From: Trileptium ribeirensis
Lineage: Eukaryota; Nematoda; Enoplea; Enoplida; Thoracostomopsidae
Length of the DNA: 64,000 nucleotides
Assembly (NCBI GenBank): GCA_030248225.1
Contig: JASANE010027831.1
Location: forward strand, 32,703 to 96,702
Direction of reading: 5' to 3'
A model generated the notes under the pieces. The model was not told the origin of the DNA. It saw only the letters and a list, made by a program, of their open reading frames with translations, and did not search any database. The translations under genes and the position numbers were made by a program. Of the stretch, positions 33,966-46,439 are shown piece after piece. Position 1 is the first letter of the stretch. Each line of letters opens with the position of its first letter.

Positions 33966-36521
33966 TCGATCCCAGGGTCACTATCAATTCATAAATGATA
34001 ACGTTATGCGATTGTATGATTGATTTGTGTTGGAATGTGGTACGTGTGCGTAGCCGGGTCGGCCGGGGACAAAGGGAAAGATTTCACAAGTGGACTTAGC
34101 AATCTTGCAACTTAGGTGCCCCAGGGCCGGTTCCGGTGCGCATCCGAAAATGTTACGTGTTCATAATTGTTGTATTATGATAAAATATGTATTGTATAGG
34201 ACGCCAAGTGTCAGGATGGGTCGGGGTGTTGTACGAAACCCTCATCATAAAAATGCGTTTCTGAGCTTTCTAATATTTTGGGACCTGGGGGACCTATCCT
34301 GGCACGCGGGAAACGAAGAGTTGTTCTGTGTACATATATATATTTCATGAGGTGCTATGAATAGTTATTACATGGTTTAGGGAACGTTATGAATAGGCGA
34401 CAAGATGGTGAAATTCGTCCTACAAAGGGGTATTTTATGATTTTGGAAATTTTGGAATATCTTTATAGTTTAGACAACAGGGGGTGATCAAATTGTAATC
34501 ACGGACCTAAAGGCTTTAAAATTTCGCGGTCGGGTCAACTTACTCCCAACCCGTAAATACTTACGGACCCCCAATCCCGCGTTTAAACTCTCAAACTTTA
34601 GGGCCCTAAATCACCACATCCTAAACCAGAAGTTCCCGATTTTTCAAGCCCTATACATCAATTGGACCCTATACTAACCCTTTCACTGAAAACCGGGGCC
34701 ACCCGCCCCAGCGGAACTCCATGGGATCCCCATAACCCAATTGGGACGCAAATTCTCCCTACCGTGCACGCATTTCTCTGCTCTTAGCAGGTCTCCTAGG
34801 GGACTTACATTAAAATAAAGGCTATCATAAGTAGGCGACGAGCCGGGGCATAGATATGATCCCGCCCCCGGCCGCCTACTCCACTCCATTCCTAAAAAAT
34901 AAACAAAAATTAATAAAAAACCTTGTTTATTAGTAGCGCCTGAAGCGCTTATATATTTTGCCAATGCTGCAGGCCTCGCGCCGACCAGCGCGAGGTTTTG
35001 GTTGTTTACGCGGGCCTTCTCCGTGCTTGCCAAGAAGTCGTAGCTTGTTGTTGACCGGGGCACTGTACGTTGGCATCATTATTTGGACAAGACGTAAAGC
35101 TACACTGTTGTTATGTTTTGACGCCTCGCTTTGGCCATTGTTGAATATACGTGTCTGTGGATGTGTGTGCTTCGTTCTTCTTTAATTGCTGCCAAGATAT
35201 TTTCAAATTTTCAAAATTTCGTTTTGTAGGGCTAGAGAAAGAAGGGGGAAGTTCGGGGTATAAATGAGACTGCCCGGTTCTCCGATCGGGACCGGTCGAG
35301 TTCTACATTGTTAGGCGGTTGTCGCCATTTAAGGTCTTGCTTTATTATGTTTTCGTTTTGCTTTTCCTATAAACGTGCCGGGGTTGGTTTCTCACCGTGC
35401 CTCCACGGTGGAGAGCCTTCCCTGGTTCTCGCTTCGTTTCGATTTTACCCCGGGCCGTCCTCGCGGGCGTTGGGGTGTCGGAAGGATGCCCCGCGCGCCC
35501 GTAAGGACCGAGCCGCGTGAAAATTCATAAAATTATCTTAGACTAATCAAAATTCGTGTTTTCGCCTATCTCGACTGGTTCCCCGCTCCTCGGACAGTTT
35601 CTTTCTTGCACAGTGATCAAAATTTCTACTTTTGGGCTATTGGCAGTGCTCAGAATTTATAGGTTCCGGCGAAAATCTAGAGGCCACAGTTTCGATTCTA
35701 TGCGATCGTAATCAAAATTCCACTATGTGGCAAGTGATTCCGTTTTTGGAGATACTCACCGAAAATTTAACATAGTGTCGATTATTTTGCAGCTCGAAGA
35801 GGTCATTAAGAGGAGGTTCGAAAAGTTCAACAAAATCTCGTACGTGATAAAAGGAGTGCTTTTAAGGGCGTAGCCGTCTGCATCTCCGGGTGACACGAGT
35901 TGTCCCCGTCTGTCTTAAATCAAACAGCAGCGTCGAATCCCCATTCGTTCGCAGATTCTTTCGTTCAGGGTTAAACAGCGATGCAGGCGTCTGCGGGCCC
36001 GAGCTTAAGCACAAAATTTTAAGAGGCTCACTAGTGAGCATAAAACGAGACAGGGACTGGAGCTGGCGGTGAGCTGAGTTGCATCGAAAATTTTGGGTGG
36101 GAGGTGGTTTCTCTAATCGTGCAACTACGGGGAGAATCCACGTCGGCACCTACTCCCGGAGCCCTCTGGGAGCGAGTTCCAACTAGGCGGCAGTTCGCGA
36201 GCCGTTCCAGTCGCTGTTGAAAGATTGCAAAATTCTGAACCTTCGGTCCCGTTTTTCATTCGGAGTTCAAATTGTATTAAGGGGTCTAACTCATCGATAT
36301 TTCATAGGTAAATGGTCGGTTCCTTTAAAAATTTAGCATTCTATCGCCAAAGTTTATCGGGCTCCATTTGAGTGGAAATTCTGGGGGCATAGTACGTTAA
36401 GGGAAATATAGTGTTCCGTAGGGTATCTTGTAGGGTACCCGAAACTAATAACGTTATAACGTGAATGTTGTAAATAAGTGTTGTATGCCCCGATTGGGCG
36501 AATTTCATAAAGTGTGTTGAA

Positions 36522-36530
36522 TATAAAAGG
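36522..36530 (+). promoter_or_regulatory. TATA box candidate in the 3' long repeat
   Basis: TATAAAAGG is a strong TATA-box match, about 485 bp upstream of the second pseudoknotted RNA. If the LTR-like reading is right, the matching position in the 5' repeat would drive the ORFs. That position is disturbed in the 5' copy. Confidence 0.35.
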
Positions 36531-37010
36531 ACAGATTCAGGAGTAAATCAATTGAATCGTGTGTTACTTTCCAAAGCAGTTAGGAGTTTTTGTTTAAATT
36601 CCGGACCCTGGCAAAGTCGTTAGAAGCAGCTTAAACCGGAACCCTAAGAACGTTCGAGCACGCACGGCCACCATCAGGAACGCCGTCGCCGCCAACTCCT
36701 CGCAGTTAATAATTGTCTTGCATAACCCGTCGCTCGGCTTGCCACTCTAATGATGCAACTCTAATAATTGGAATCTAGACACTCAAGGGACTGGGGCCTC
36801 CGCCTCAATGCCCCAACGTAAAACAAGTAACTAAATTTTGTCACCATTCAAGTTTTATAGGGCCAGTCATGTTTCACTTAGGATTAGAAACAGGACAATA
36901 ATGCAGAGGGACACATCAACGGAGGATCTCGCTAGGACCACACTAGGACCAGAGAACCCCGCTTAGGGGATCAAATGGAGAATGAGGGAAAGGCGAGTCA
37001 GCCTTATTAC

Positions 37011-37195
37011 CTGTGAGCAGGCCTAAGGGTTGACTCTCCCTCGGGGGACCTTCATACCGCTAGGTACGTGGGCCAAAATAGGGGCCAGGCCGAACACCCT
37101 GGTTAACCCGCCGGTAGCCTGCTAAGCTAAGCGGTTCCCTTAGGTCATCGCATAGATCACCTGGGAGTCGTGGAAGCCGGGGTTGTCCGGGCACC
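37011..37195 (+). ncRNA. Pseudoknotted RNA motif, copy 2
   Basis: AGCAGGC (37016-37022) pairs with GCCTGCT (37117-37123). CCTAAGGG (37022-37029) pairs perfectly with CCCTTAGG (37137-37144) and crosses the first helix. Hairpins are TCCC/GGGA (37037-37048) and CCAGG/CCTGG (37085-37102) with the same CCGAACAC loop as copy 1. A further hairpin (GCCGG...CCGGGC) lies near the 3' end. No ORF follows this copy. Confidence 0.55.
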
Positions 37196-37199
37196 ACAT

Positions 37200-37518
37200 T
37201 AGAGTAAACGGTGGTGTAGCTGGGATCCCTTAGGGCCAGAACTGGTCCTAGTACATACTACACCATAGAACTTATATGGTGTCAGCTACACCAGGCAGTT
37301 ATTTACACAACTTATATAATGTGTTTGTGGATGGTGTCCTTGACACCAAATAGACATTAGGTAGGTTTTGCCACTATAGTTAATATGATGGTGTCTGATA
37401 CACCATCTATTTCATTATATAGTGCAGGTATACACCGTATACCACTCGATAGTGTGATCTAGACCATTGAGGACAAAACTTCCACATGGAGGGTCCTTTA
37501 TAACGTGAACGTCGCATT
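37200..37518. repeat. GGTGT...ACACC-rich segment ending in a MITE-family terminus
   Basis: Several short palindromes (GGTGTCCTTGACACC, GGTGTCTGATACACC, GGTGTCAGCTACACC) lie between 37200 and 37460. The segment ends with GAGGACAAAACTTCCACAT and TTTATAACGTGAACGTCGCA, the inverted terminus of the GGCGTTCACG MITE family. Confidence 0.5.
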
Positions 37519-40410
37519 ATGCTCAAGTTTAATTCCGGCGAGAATTGCCGTATCTGAACCCCAGCACAAAGGAATTATAAGGCATAACGTTACAGCCCCT
37601 CAGATTGACATGAGCCATCTGTGATACTCTTTATTATAATGTAGAGAGTATGCTCAATGTTGGTGTTTCTTTTACCTAACATACGGGTCACATCGTTGCT
37701 CCGATCAACGTAGCTTTTATTTTCAAATATCAATTTCGAAAACCGGGACGTATTTTCGACAACGGTAGTGAAATATGTTTAGCACATTAGAAACCATTTC
37801 GAAATCGGGAATTCAATGTTTCATTTTGCTATCAAACTGGTAATCCTTTAGATTTTCTTCGTCACTACTGTTTTGATCAGTTGTTTCTATGGCTAGCCCG
37901 GTTTCAGACACGGGTTCATATTTAGTATTTTGGTCGTGAGATGATGTTTGTTGGCGTTAGTTACTACAGATCCGATGCATGAGAAGCCATATTTTACCCG
38001 TTATGATGATTCGAAATGACGCCCTAGCTACTACCAGTATTGTGTACTCTGCGGATAACAAATAATAAGAATGTGGTTCTAGTGTATCCTTTATCAAGAG
38101 CTGGAATCGAGCGTCATCGTTGCTTTAAAAATTTTTTAGTTTAGTCAACTGCACGTCTGCGTTTGACGGACATTGAATAACTGTTTGCCTAGCAACTAAT
38201 TCAGATGGATCCATAATAAATAGTTCAAAATATTTAAAATTCGGTCATAAAATAATATTTTTAGATACAAGCACGTCAGCTACTTCGGATTATTCGGGCC
38301 TGCAGAGTCTTCTCAGTTGTCATCCGGCCCGTGCCGAAATAGATCCTATTTCAAGCCGACTCATGCCTAAAAATAGGCCTGTTCTTACCCCTAGTGCGCT
38401 GGTGCTAAATGGCCACTGCGCTGCGTAATTTGAAGTGTTACTTAAACGGTAGAATAATTGTTGTTAAAGACTTTAAAGATGATACGCTAAAACTGATTGA
38501 TGTGTACCGAAATGAGTTATGTAGGTTTTTCATGCATACTATCTCTGCTTTTAGTTTCTATGAACTTCTGTCTGAGGTGATTTGCACAATGCAAACTAAC
38601 TGTTCATAGGAGCTTGTGTACAGTATAGCAGTAAGCTTATCTGAAGGGCCCCTGTTACAACCCATCTAATTCATTTTACATCATCATTTCAATTTCGTTT
38701 GCTACAACCCTTTAATGTTTGTTAAATCTATAATTTGAATATCGTATCCTTGTTTGACTTTAGACACACGGGCCCTCAATCCGAAGCTTTGGGTAATAGA
38801 AATTCTTAAGTTAAGTTACAATGGCCATTAGTAATTGCTAGGCCCCTCCCAATTACCAGGCCCCTCCCAAACATTGATTATGGCTACGCATATCTACACA
38901 TTATCGCCTATCGTTTTTGACTGGTAGAAACTCCGGCTGAGCGCTGTTGTTCGATGCTGTTGGAACGCTGTAAGAATAATTGTTGGAATAATTAGAAGAT
39001 GTTGTTACCAAATTAAATTTATATCGAAGTGTTTATTTACATGTGAACGTAGGTTTCCGAATTCTATAACATGTGAGATTCTTTTTACAGTGCAGTTGCT
39101 AAAATTTGATAGACGATATTATTTTATAATTATTCCCTTCTATTTCGCGTAAAATTTATTGCAGGTTTTAAAAATCTATTACAAATAGATCTGCGACGAT
39201 ACAATAGCCAGCTATGTATGTAGAATCGCCAAACATTACCTAAAATATTTTCACATTAAACGATTTGACCGAAATTAGTCACTATAATATATCACTTAAA
39301 TGAATAACATTACAGCTGTCAGAGGTCCGAATCCAAAATTGTTTAGCGGACCAAGTTTCTTTAGCTCAGAGTAAATATGTTATGACAAACAGGTTAACAT
39401 TTTCTCCATCGGAAAACTGAAGCTTGTCGCAAATTTTATCTGATTGTCTATTAGACACAGGAAATTCCATTACACTATGCAAACAATTGAAAAGCTGAAA
39501 AACTTTCTAAATAAATTTTTTAATCGGGTTGTCTCGTTATTGGTATAGCTTTTAGTTTTGCAGCAGGTTTCTGTCTCTGATGCTTATATTCGAACGACCA
39601 GTGGCCCAGATTTCTTGTGAAGTTTGTGGGTATGCGGAAGTTTGGGGGTTCGAGATGTTTTGGGGGAATATTTGCTGGGATATTGGGCATAGGGTACGTA
39701 TTGGTTTTGGTCCCAGATAGCCAGATGTTTGGAAAACAGCACCCCCACTCCAAGTTTTGCGCCTATACCAACGAGGGGTGTTGCAATGGACGATACCTGG
39801 GGAGATAACATACCCGTAGAGTTTGTTACATAGGGGCACACATACAATGGGCGTCCATAATTTTGGAATTGGTCCTGATTCTAACAAGTTCAAGAGTCTA
39901 CTCATGCCAATACTTACCTAAATTTGAGTTAAGAAATTTTGAAAGTAATGAATCTTTCATTTTATACATCCGTTTGAGATGCAAAGGTATCCCAAGCTAT
40001 TCGGAGCTGGATGGGTTCGATTTTTACATTTATTTTATAACCATCATACAAGTTTCTATTTATTTATTAAATTCCTTCCATTTATTATTTTCTTTATACA
40101 TATTATGGCCAATGCATTTTATAACATATCTGCATGTTTGATTCTATCATAGTTTTTTTATTTTTACAGCTAGAGACCGAAAGACGATGGCTAACTGTGC
40201 ACGCAAAGGACTATTTGTATAAAGCATGTCGTATTATTGGCTAAAAGCTTTAATCAATAAATTGGTGAAAAATATCGCCTTACTGACGGCTTTTAAATGA
40301 ATATTTATCGACCGGGCAGACCTTGCGTACGCTGTTTTTTTTCAGAACGACCGAAATAAACAGAAGAAAGCGCGATACAAACATATATAAAGCGCTTTGG
40401 CGCTTTGAGG

Positions 40411-40682
40411 CATCAATATTAGAACGTTTGTGTTTGTGTTTGTTCTACAACGCTTGGTTTTCTTTTGGTCGTTGTGGCGGCCATATATATTGATTTCGTA
40501 ATTTTTTTGTTGCAAGCGTTTACAAAGTATTTCAGTTTTATGTCCTATGCACTGATCTGTAAATCAACATAGAACGTTTGTGTTAGTGGCGGTCATAATG
40601 TTGATCTTAAAAGTTTTATTGCAAGCGTTGTAAATTGTATATTTCAGTCATGTTATACAGTGAACATCAATATTAGAAAGTT
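40411..40682. repeat. Diverged tandem repeat, two units and a third partial
   Basis: Units begin CATCAATATTAGAACGTTTG (40411), ATCAACATAGAACGTTTGTG (about 40563) and CATCAATATTAGAAAG (40665). They share GTGGCGG(C/T)CAT, TTTTGTTGCAAGCGTT-like and TATTTCAGT blocks. The third unit is cut by the MITE that starts at 40683. Confidence 0.5.
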
Positions 40683-41181
40683 TTGGCGTTCACGTTATAG
40701 TGTCCCCAATTTTTGAAACCTATTTACCCCACGCAGTTTCAGGCACACTGTCGACACTGGGTGTCTTTGACACCTCATGTTTTTTATATATTGTTTCAAG
40801 GCTAGCTAGCTAGGGGTATCGTCACTTTTCGATCGTGTGAATGACACTGTGTCTTCGCAGTTTTATTGGCGGTGCGCCGTATAATCTCGACAACATGCAT
40901 ATGGTCTAGATACAAAGCGATATTTAAAGCTACACAGCAGAACTGACTATAATACACCGCAACTAAGCACATTGTCCCTTACTGTTAATTCGGTCGAAAT
41001 TGGTAGCTAAGTGTGTGTATAACACCATAAACAAAAAATATAGTAGCTAGAGGTGGGTCGTACGCTCTTGCAAATTGATTTTTGGTATAGGTGCGACCTT
41101 GACTGTCCACACGGTAGGGTTGCGTCTACAGGAGGACAAAAGTTCCAAGCAGCGGGAAAATTATATCGTGAACGCCGCATT
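40683..41181. mobile_element. MITE of the GGCGTTCACG family, copy 3
   Basis: The left end is GGCGTTCACGTTATAGTGT and the right end TTATATCGTGAACGCCGCAT. Internal GCTAGCTAGGGGTAT, TATGGTCTAGA and AATTGGTAGCTA blocks are shared with the 21219 copy. It is inserted in the 40411 tandem repeat. Confidence 0.75.
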
Positions 41182-41424
41182 ATATCATTCATAAACCGTG
41201 GTTTTCAACAGATCGTACAGGCGGGCATATTGCTTTCAAATTATAATTCAACCAAACGGTTCAGTGTCATGCATACGGCCAATAACAGAGCCAGGGCCCA
41301 TGGGGCGGATCCCTCATCACAACATACATAGGTGTCCAACGGCTGTCGGCTTAGTGTAGTTGCAACCATCGCGGAGTAGGACCAGGTGAGTAACCAAAAA
41401 ATTTCTCCAGGATGTTGCTCGATG

Positions 41425-41745
41425 ACGGAGGTGCGGAACCACGGGGGGGGGGGGGGGGGTGCGGTGCCTCGGGGGGGGGGGAGTGCAGCGCCTCGGTGGG
41501 GGAGTGCGCAACTTCGGGGGGGAGGGGGGTGGAGATGCGGTGCCTCGCGTAGTGGAGTTCGGTGCCTCGGTGGAGTCGGTGGGGAGCCTCGGGGAGGTTG
41601 TGCTACTTCGGCAGGAGGTGTGGTGCATCGAGGGGAGGGTGCAGGAACTCGGGGGTGCTTAGGGGGATGTCCGGTCCCTCGGGGGGAAGCGGTGGGGTAC
41701 GATGGACCGGAGGGGGGGGGGTGCGGCGCACACCGGGTTCCCCGT
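41425..41745. repeat. G-rich VNTR, GTGCGGTGCCTCGGGGG units
   Basis: Repeated units of GTGCGGTGCCTCGG with G runs of 6-18. It could form G-quadruplexes on the plus strand. The open frames through it in several phases are simple-sequence artefacts. Confidence 0.75.
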
Positions 41746-44700
41746 CGTGAAACTTTGGATGCGACAGTGCATACATCGTAGTTGTTGACGATCGCATGAA
41801 TTGCATTTTACTTTCAGTAGTAGAAGTACGAAGTACAAATAATTTTTTTAGTCTATTTACATGTAACTAAAAGATAAAAGCAAGTGACCAACAAGTCTAA
41901 GAATTGTGATCCATCGAGTCCTGATATAACTTCTGCACAGTGTGGGAAGATGTTGTTTTATCAATAGTTCGTGCAAAGCATGAATAAGGATATGAATTCT
42001 TGGCCATATTTCCTTTTATGTACAGGAGGATACCGTGGCTGTTTTACCACGAGTTAATTGAGATTTCGAGAGAAAGTTAAAGGTACAAACCTTGCTACAC
42101 TTTTACCGCAAAGTAAAGCGCACATGAAAACTGCCGACTCGTACCAAGATTCTGACGAATGTTGGGGATGCGACGAAACAAAATAATTGCTCAGAGTGAT
42201 ATAAACCTGTGTTTTCCGTATATAAAAATGTAGCGATTATCCCTCTGGGTTTGATATGGTTTTTACACTTTTGCTGAATTATACATTATCCGCTTATGTT
42301 GCGCTGCACCTGCCCTATACTAATGCGAACAACAGATGCTTTGCTGGGACCATTGGGCTTAGTGTCTTTGATAATTATTTGCTAAGAAAGAGTAATAATT
42401 TAATACATCGCAAAGGGTGGCTAATAAACTCGTTTAATGCATGATCCTACATAGTTGCACGTTAATAAAATAGAACCATTCATTTCAAAGATATTGACGA
42501 TAAAAGCGATATTTGCCCTCACTCTGGGTCTGAAAATGTCTTTACATACATTATTATTTCGAATGCAAACCTGAAATCCAGATGCTTCAGCAGTATCCGC
42601 CTGCTGAACAACGAAATATTCCAAAGCTATAAATGATAACACTAAAAATACGCGAATTTTGAAGCTAACTAATGTTTTTCTCAATATATTCCTCTATGTC
42701 TACGATAATGAGAAATATTGGTGATATACCACAAAACCTTTCAAAATTTAAAACCGTTTGTCACATCACTGTAACGGTTACTATGTTATAGAAAGAAAAA
42801 AAATTGCAATTACTTTTGGGTTAAAACTTCGCGTTTTTAAACCCGGCTTTAAAAAAGGTTACATACAGATAAATTCTTTTACTTTTCTATGTCAATGTTA
42901 ATCGCAACCAATTGTAAAATATCAGGCATATTCCCTTACCCATTCCTAAGCTATAGCGTAGTTTTAACCAGGGGCGCAGTACGCCACGCAAGGAGCGCTA
43001 CCTGAAAATTGGGCTGTGCGCTTTAAGGCAATCTCTTTTTGAGTTGCTGCGCCGTGGTTGTAACAAAACTTTGCATTACTGCAGTAACCTAGTAACAGGA
43101 TAATCTATCTTTTGGCAAAATAATTTTATTTATAAAGAAAAATACATTTTAAGGTTTTCTTGTACCATGGAAGTTCTTTTGAAAGTTATTAGCTTCTTTA
43201 AATATATATACAAAAATCTATAGAACCTACCATTTCTATGGACACCTCTATATGCTGTAGATGTTCGCGGAGCATAAACTGAAACTGGCTGCAGACAAAC
43301 GTGTCAGATTTGTTCGACTACGTTTAAAACATCCCAGAAATTACAAGCAGATTTGGTTGGTAAAATTTATGCACTTTGCGACCATTTGGAGAACCAAGCG
43401 GGCTGCCCCATTAACTGCCGAACCCCTTTTCTAACCCAATCTTACGCTTCCATTCCTGAGGCTTTGCACCACCACTCCCTCCAATATACAAATTTTGAAG
43501 CGAAATTGGAGTTAATGGTAAAAAATATGAGGAAAATTGGTGAGCCGGGGGAATTTTTGGTTACCATCCATCTGCTCCGCTCTCGCACCCCGCCGAGCAA
43601 GAGGCGATCTACCCCCTGAATCGACGGAACTTGGACACGTATGAATATTATATACAGTGATTGAGATAAGCTGGCACTAGTGTTATACTTATACGTAGCA
43701 CGAAGCTGGTTAAGAAGGTTGTTTCATCCAAATCTTGCTATCTATATACCTAGTGTCACTGAAACTATTATTGTGATGTCCAACATTAGAACCTTCTTGA
43801 ATGATGACTTTTTTCTTTTGAGGTTATAAGCAATTTTTTTACTTACTTCTTGCAAAGGCTATTCCAATTTGGTTAATAGTGTCATAGAGATATGTGTTTA
43901 AGTAATTTTTTATTTGTTGATTTACACGAGTCAATATACAACAGCATAACAAAGCAAAAACGTTGTACAATGCATATAGGTGTGGTGGGACAAAATGACT
44001 ACATTTCCCACGTTGAAGAGCCTTGTTAATTCACAAAGAGTCAAACGTGTTTCGAATATTTTTAAATGTAGTAGTAGAATTTACAGACTCAGGTAAGGCA
44101 TTTCATTGAATTTTATCACGATTTGCACAGGAATCTTTTCTCTGATTCCTTAAAATGTGAATATTCTACAAAACATTTTCCGGGTTTGATTTTATAGCTG
44201 AAGCAGACGCAGAACCTTCGATGTGCTGAACCTTAGGCTGAGTATTAGTCTAAACGAATGTCCTTATAAGAGCCTTTTACTGATTAAAAAGGGGACGAAT
44301 ATAGCGCGTGGAGATTCCTCAAATAGAGGTCAACGGATGGTTTTTGTCAACTAAATATTAACTCGATGGATTTTGCAATTTTTTTCGATGCGTACACTCT
44401 ACAAATCATTGAGTCAAATTTGGATCATTCTCAAATGCCTGGGAACTGAATCAAGTAGAGCCAGATTTGAGTCAACGTTATTGCAGTATAACAGAATGTA
44501 GTTGTGTTTGCGCTGCAATGATTTCCTACTCAAATTTACTAAAAACTATTATTTTTAGAGATTTACAGAGATTTTAAGTTTGGCCATTTGTCCGGTCCTA
44601 ACATTTTAGGGTATAACCTGCCAGAGCGATAGAGTCAAAAAATACAGGCCAGAGAATTCTCATCGAGCGTCACAACTTTGCTATCATTCATTTTTGTCAA

Positions 44701-44819
44701 AATTGTAGATTTCGAGCTATCCAGCAAAAGTTTAAATATTTCCGAAAATAAAAATTGCCAAATTTTGGCAATGTTCTTGTTTTTGTGTGAGCGATGTGCT
44801 CATAAAATTGGTGTAGAAC

Positions 44820-45195
44820 GTCCGTCGGGTTCGGGATGTAGATGGTCTCGGTGGTGGGGCAGTTGCGGTTGAGGGTAGAGTGGGTGAAGGGTAAATTTTA
44901 GAAATTAGCAGGAACTCAAAATTTTTCCCAATTTTGCAAAAATTTAGCTCAATTTGTGCTAATTTGCGATATATTTTTCCTAATTTTCTCTATTTTTACC
45001 ATAGTTACCCTTATTTTTTTCAAATTTTCGCCCTATTGTTTCCAAGTTTTGTTAAAATATTCGGCGCGTTCTGGGCGCGTGTTGCGAAGGACGAAGGGTG
45101 GGGGAGGGTGCGGAACCTTGAAACATGGTAGATTTTACTTGTGGGGTCGAACATTTAGCGGGTAACACTCAGTAACTAACGACACCTATTGAACA
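44820..45195. repeat. G-rich repeat relative (GTGCGGAACCTT...GACACCTATT)
   Basis: GGGGGAGGGTGCGGAACCTT is followed 70 bases later by ACGACACCTATTGAAC. This is the same pair of landmarks as at 13690-13835 and 45740-45870, so they are copies of one repeat family. Confidence 0.45.
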
Positions 45196-45739
45196 TAAAA
45201 GTGTATTTAACCATTTAAAGTATTGATATTTGTTTCATTGTTTTATTGGGTATATTGCTCACGCTGTGGTACGCCGCATGAGGCTGACAATACTATGATG
45301 TTTTAGGACAAAATACAAGTCATATTTCACATTAATTTTTTTAAGCAGGGGGCTAGAAGGGTCCATAAGTCTTAGGGGTTGCGGATTGCTATAAAAGCAA
45401 GAGGGTTTGTTGTGATATCATTCAAATAAGGTAAGCAGCAATAGCCTACAGCGTGAAAATATGACCCTTCAAATTATTTTTTCTTGAAAGCTGTGATTTA
45501 TAAATTTCTAAATTTGACGGGTTTTGGTCATTGGCGAAGGAATACAGTGTCTTTATGTGTACTCAAAATAGTCGTAGTGTGTCCATTGATGTATTGTTTA
45601 TATTCTGGAACTTTGAACGGTTTAATGAAGTTAAATTTATAGCCTTGAATTAGTCGCTAATAGCGTATTATCCGCACTCGCTCCGCTCCTTTTTTGTGGC
45701 GACCATTTGCTATAGTTGTGTCTTTACAAAAGAGTTGAG

Positions 45740-45870
45740 CATACATGCTCCGTGGTCCCGGGGGCTGGGGCGGTCGGCGGGGGCTGGGGATGTTGCGCAT
45801 CCTTCAGGTCGACACTACCCTTAGACAGTAACCCACACCCGTCCCTTATCCACACCTATGGCATAATGCT
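45740..45870. repeat. G-rich repeat relative, third copy
   Basis: CGGGGGCTGGGGCGGTCGG is followed by GCGCATCCTTCAGG and CCACACCTATGGCATAA. Confidence 0.4.
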
Positions 45871-46439
45871 ATTTTTCAGCAAATACATATAGTCCCTATT
45901 GTACATTTTACTACTTTTGCTATGCCGAAGCTAAATTTGCGACGCTGAAATTGTGTTCAAGGAAAAGTTGTGTTCAATAAATCATCCACTGATTTGCTGA
46001 CTTTCTTTGGAATTTTTATTTTCAGACTGCAAGATCTTTGCTATGAGTAAATTCGAAAACTGACAACAAGCAGCGAACATAGTTTTGTAATTTTACAGGT
46101 TGTATGAGTATGCACTGCAACTGCTTGCTTCCGTCTGGACCTGCTCCTGATAATATTACCTGTTGATCTGTAATGGCTGGTTGAATTTGACTTCAGCAGT
46201 AAGTAGCAGATCTTTTATTACAGCTTATTGAATGCTGGAGCTGGAAGGGTTTTGCATCTGATGTTAAGTCCATTATAACAAGCCCATCCATTAAGGAATA
46301 ATCCGACTGCACTCCACCGGCCAGCCTTATACAAGCAATATAAAAATAGTTTAATTAACAGCATATGTAACGATATTAACAAGCCAGTGAATAAACGAAC
46401 TAAATCAGAAAAAGAGATAAATACTTCTGTATTTCTGAT

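Larger units (their letters stand above)
32742..37008. other. Non-coding block (3' long repeat and its upstream flank)
   Basis: No ORF with a recognisable product. It contains the second TGTAACAGCCCG repeat start (33708), a multi-branched inverted-repeat structure (33789-33965) and a TATAAAAGG box (36522). The open frames near 34683-35185 and 35862-36149 lack any motif. Confidence 0.5.
21902..37200 (+). mobile_element. Candidate giant LTR-like element carrying NADAR-SGNH genes
   Basis: Two long regions look like diverged direct repeats: 21902 to about 28455, and 33708 to about 37195. Both begin TGTAACAG(G)CCCG followed by GTCAAAATT and, 19-20 bases later, GCCTCAA. Both contain GTATGCCCCGATT (26389 and 36483). 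Both end in the same pseudoknotted RNA (28249 and 37016). Three ORFs lie between the repeats, all on the plus strand. I see no reverse transcriptase, protease or integrase, and no target duplication was resolved. A large non-autonomous retrotransposon derivative is one reading; tandem copies of another element type is the alternative. The two copies differ in length (about 6.5 against 3.5 kb), so age or insertions must be assumed. Confidence 0.4.
37519..46439. other. Host non-coding region with repeats
   Basis: AT-rich sequence without a convincing gene. It holds the tandem unit at 40411, the MITE at 40683 and G-rich VNTRs. One signal-peptide-like open frame on the minus strand (42421-42684, MRKTLVSFKIRVFLVLSFI...) could be a first exon with a GTTTGC donor near 42570, but support is weak. 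Confidence 0.35.

Noticed and set aside
28241..37195. Classical retrotransposon with reverse transcriptase between the repeats
   Set aside because: No YxDD-type polymerase, RNase H or DDE integrase frame was seen on either strand between 22 and 37 kb.
39520..39905. Overlapping ORFs on both strands with Pro/Asn-rich peptides
   Set aside because: The underlying DNA is a TTTGGGGG-like degenerate repeat; frames differ in quality only by chance.
41317..41806. Gly-rich and Pro-rich ORFs on both strands
   Set aside because: Products of the G-rich VNTR; every frame is open because the sequence is simple.
42421..42684. First exon of the K2P channel (signal-like N-terminus)
   Set aside because: The hydrophobic stretch lacks the Gly-Ala-x-x-F and turret residues expected in the first helix and pore, and it lies more than 20 kb beyond the nearest exon across a mobile element.
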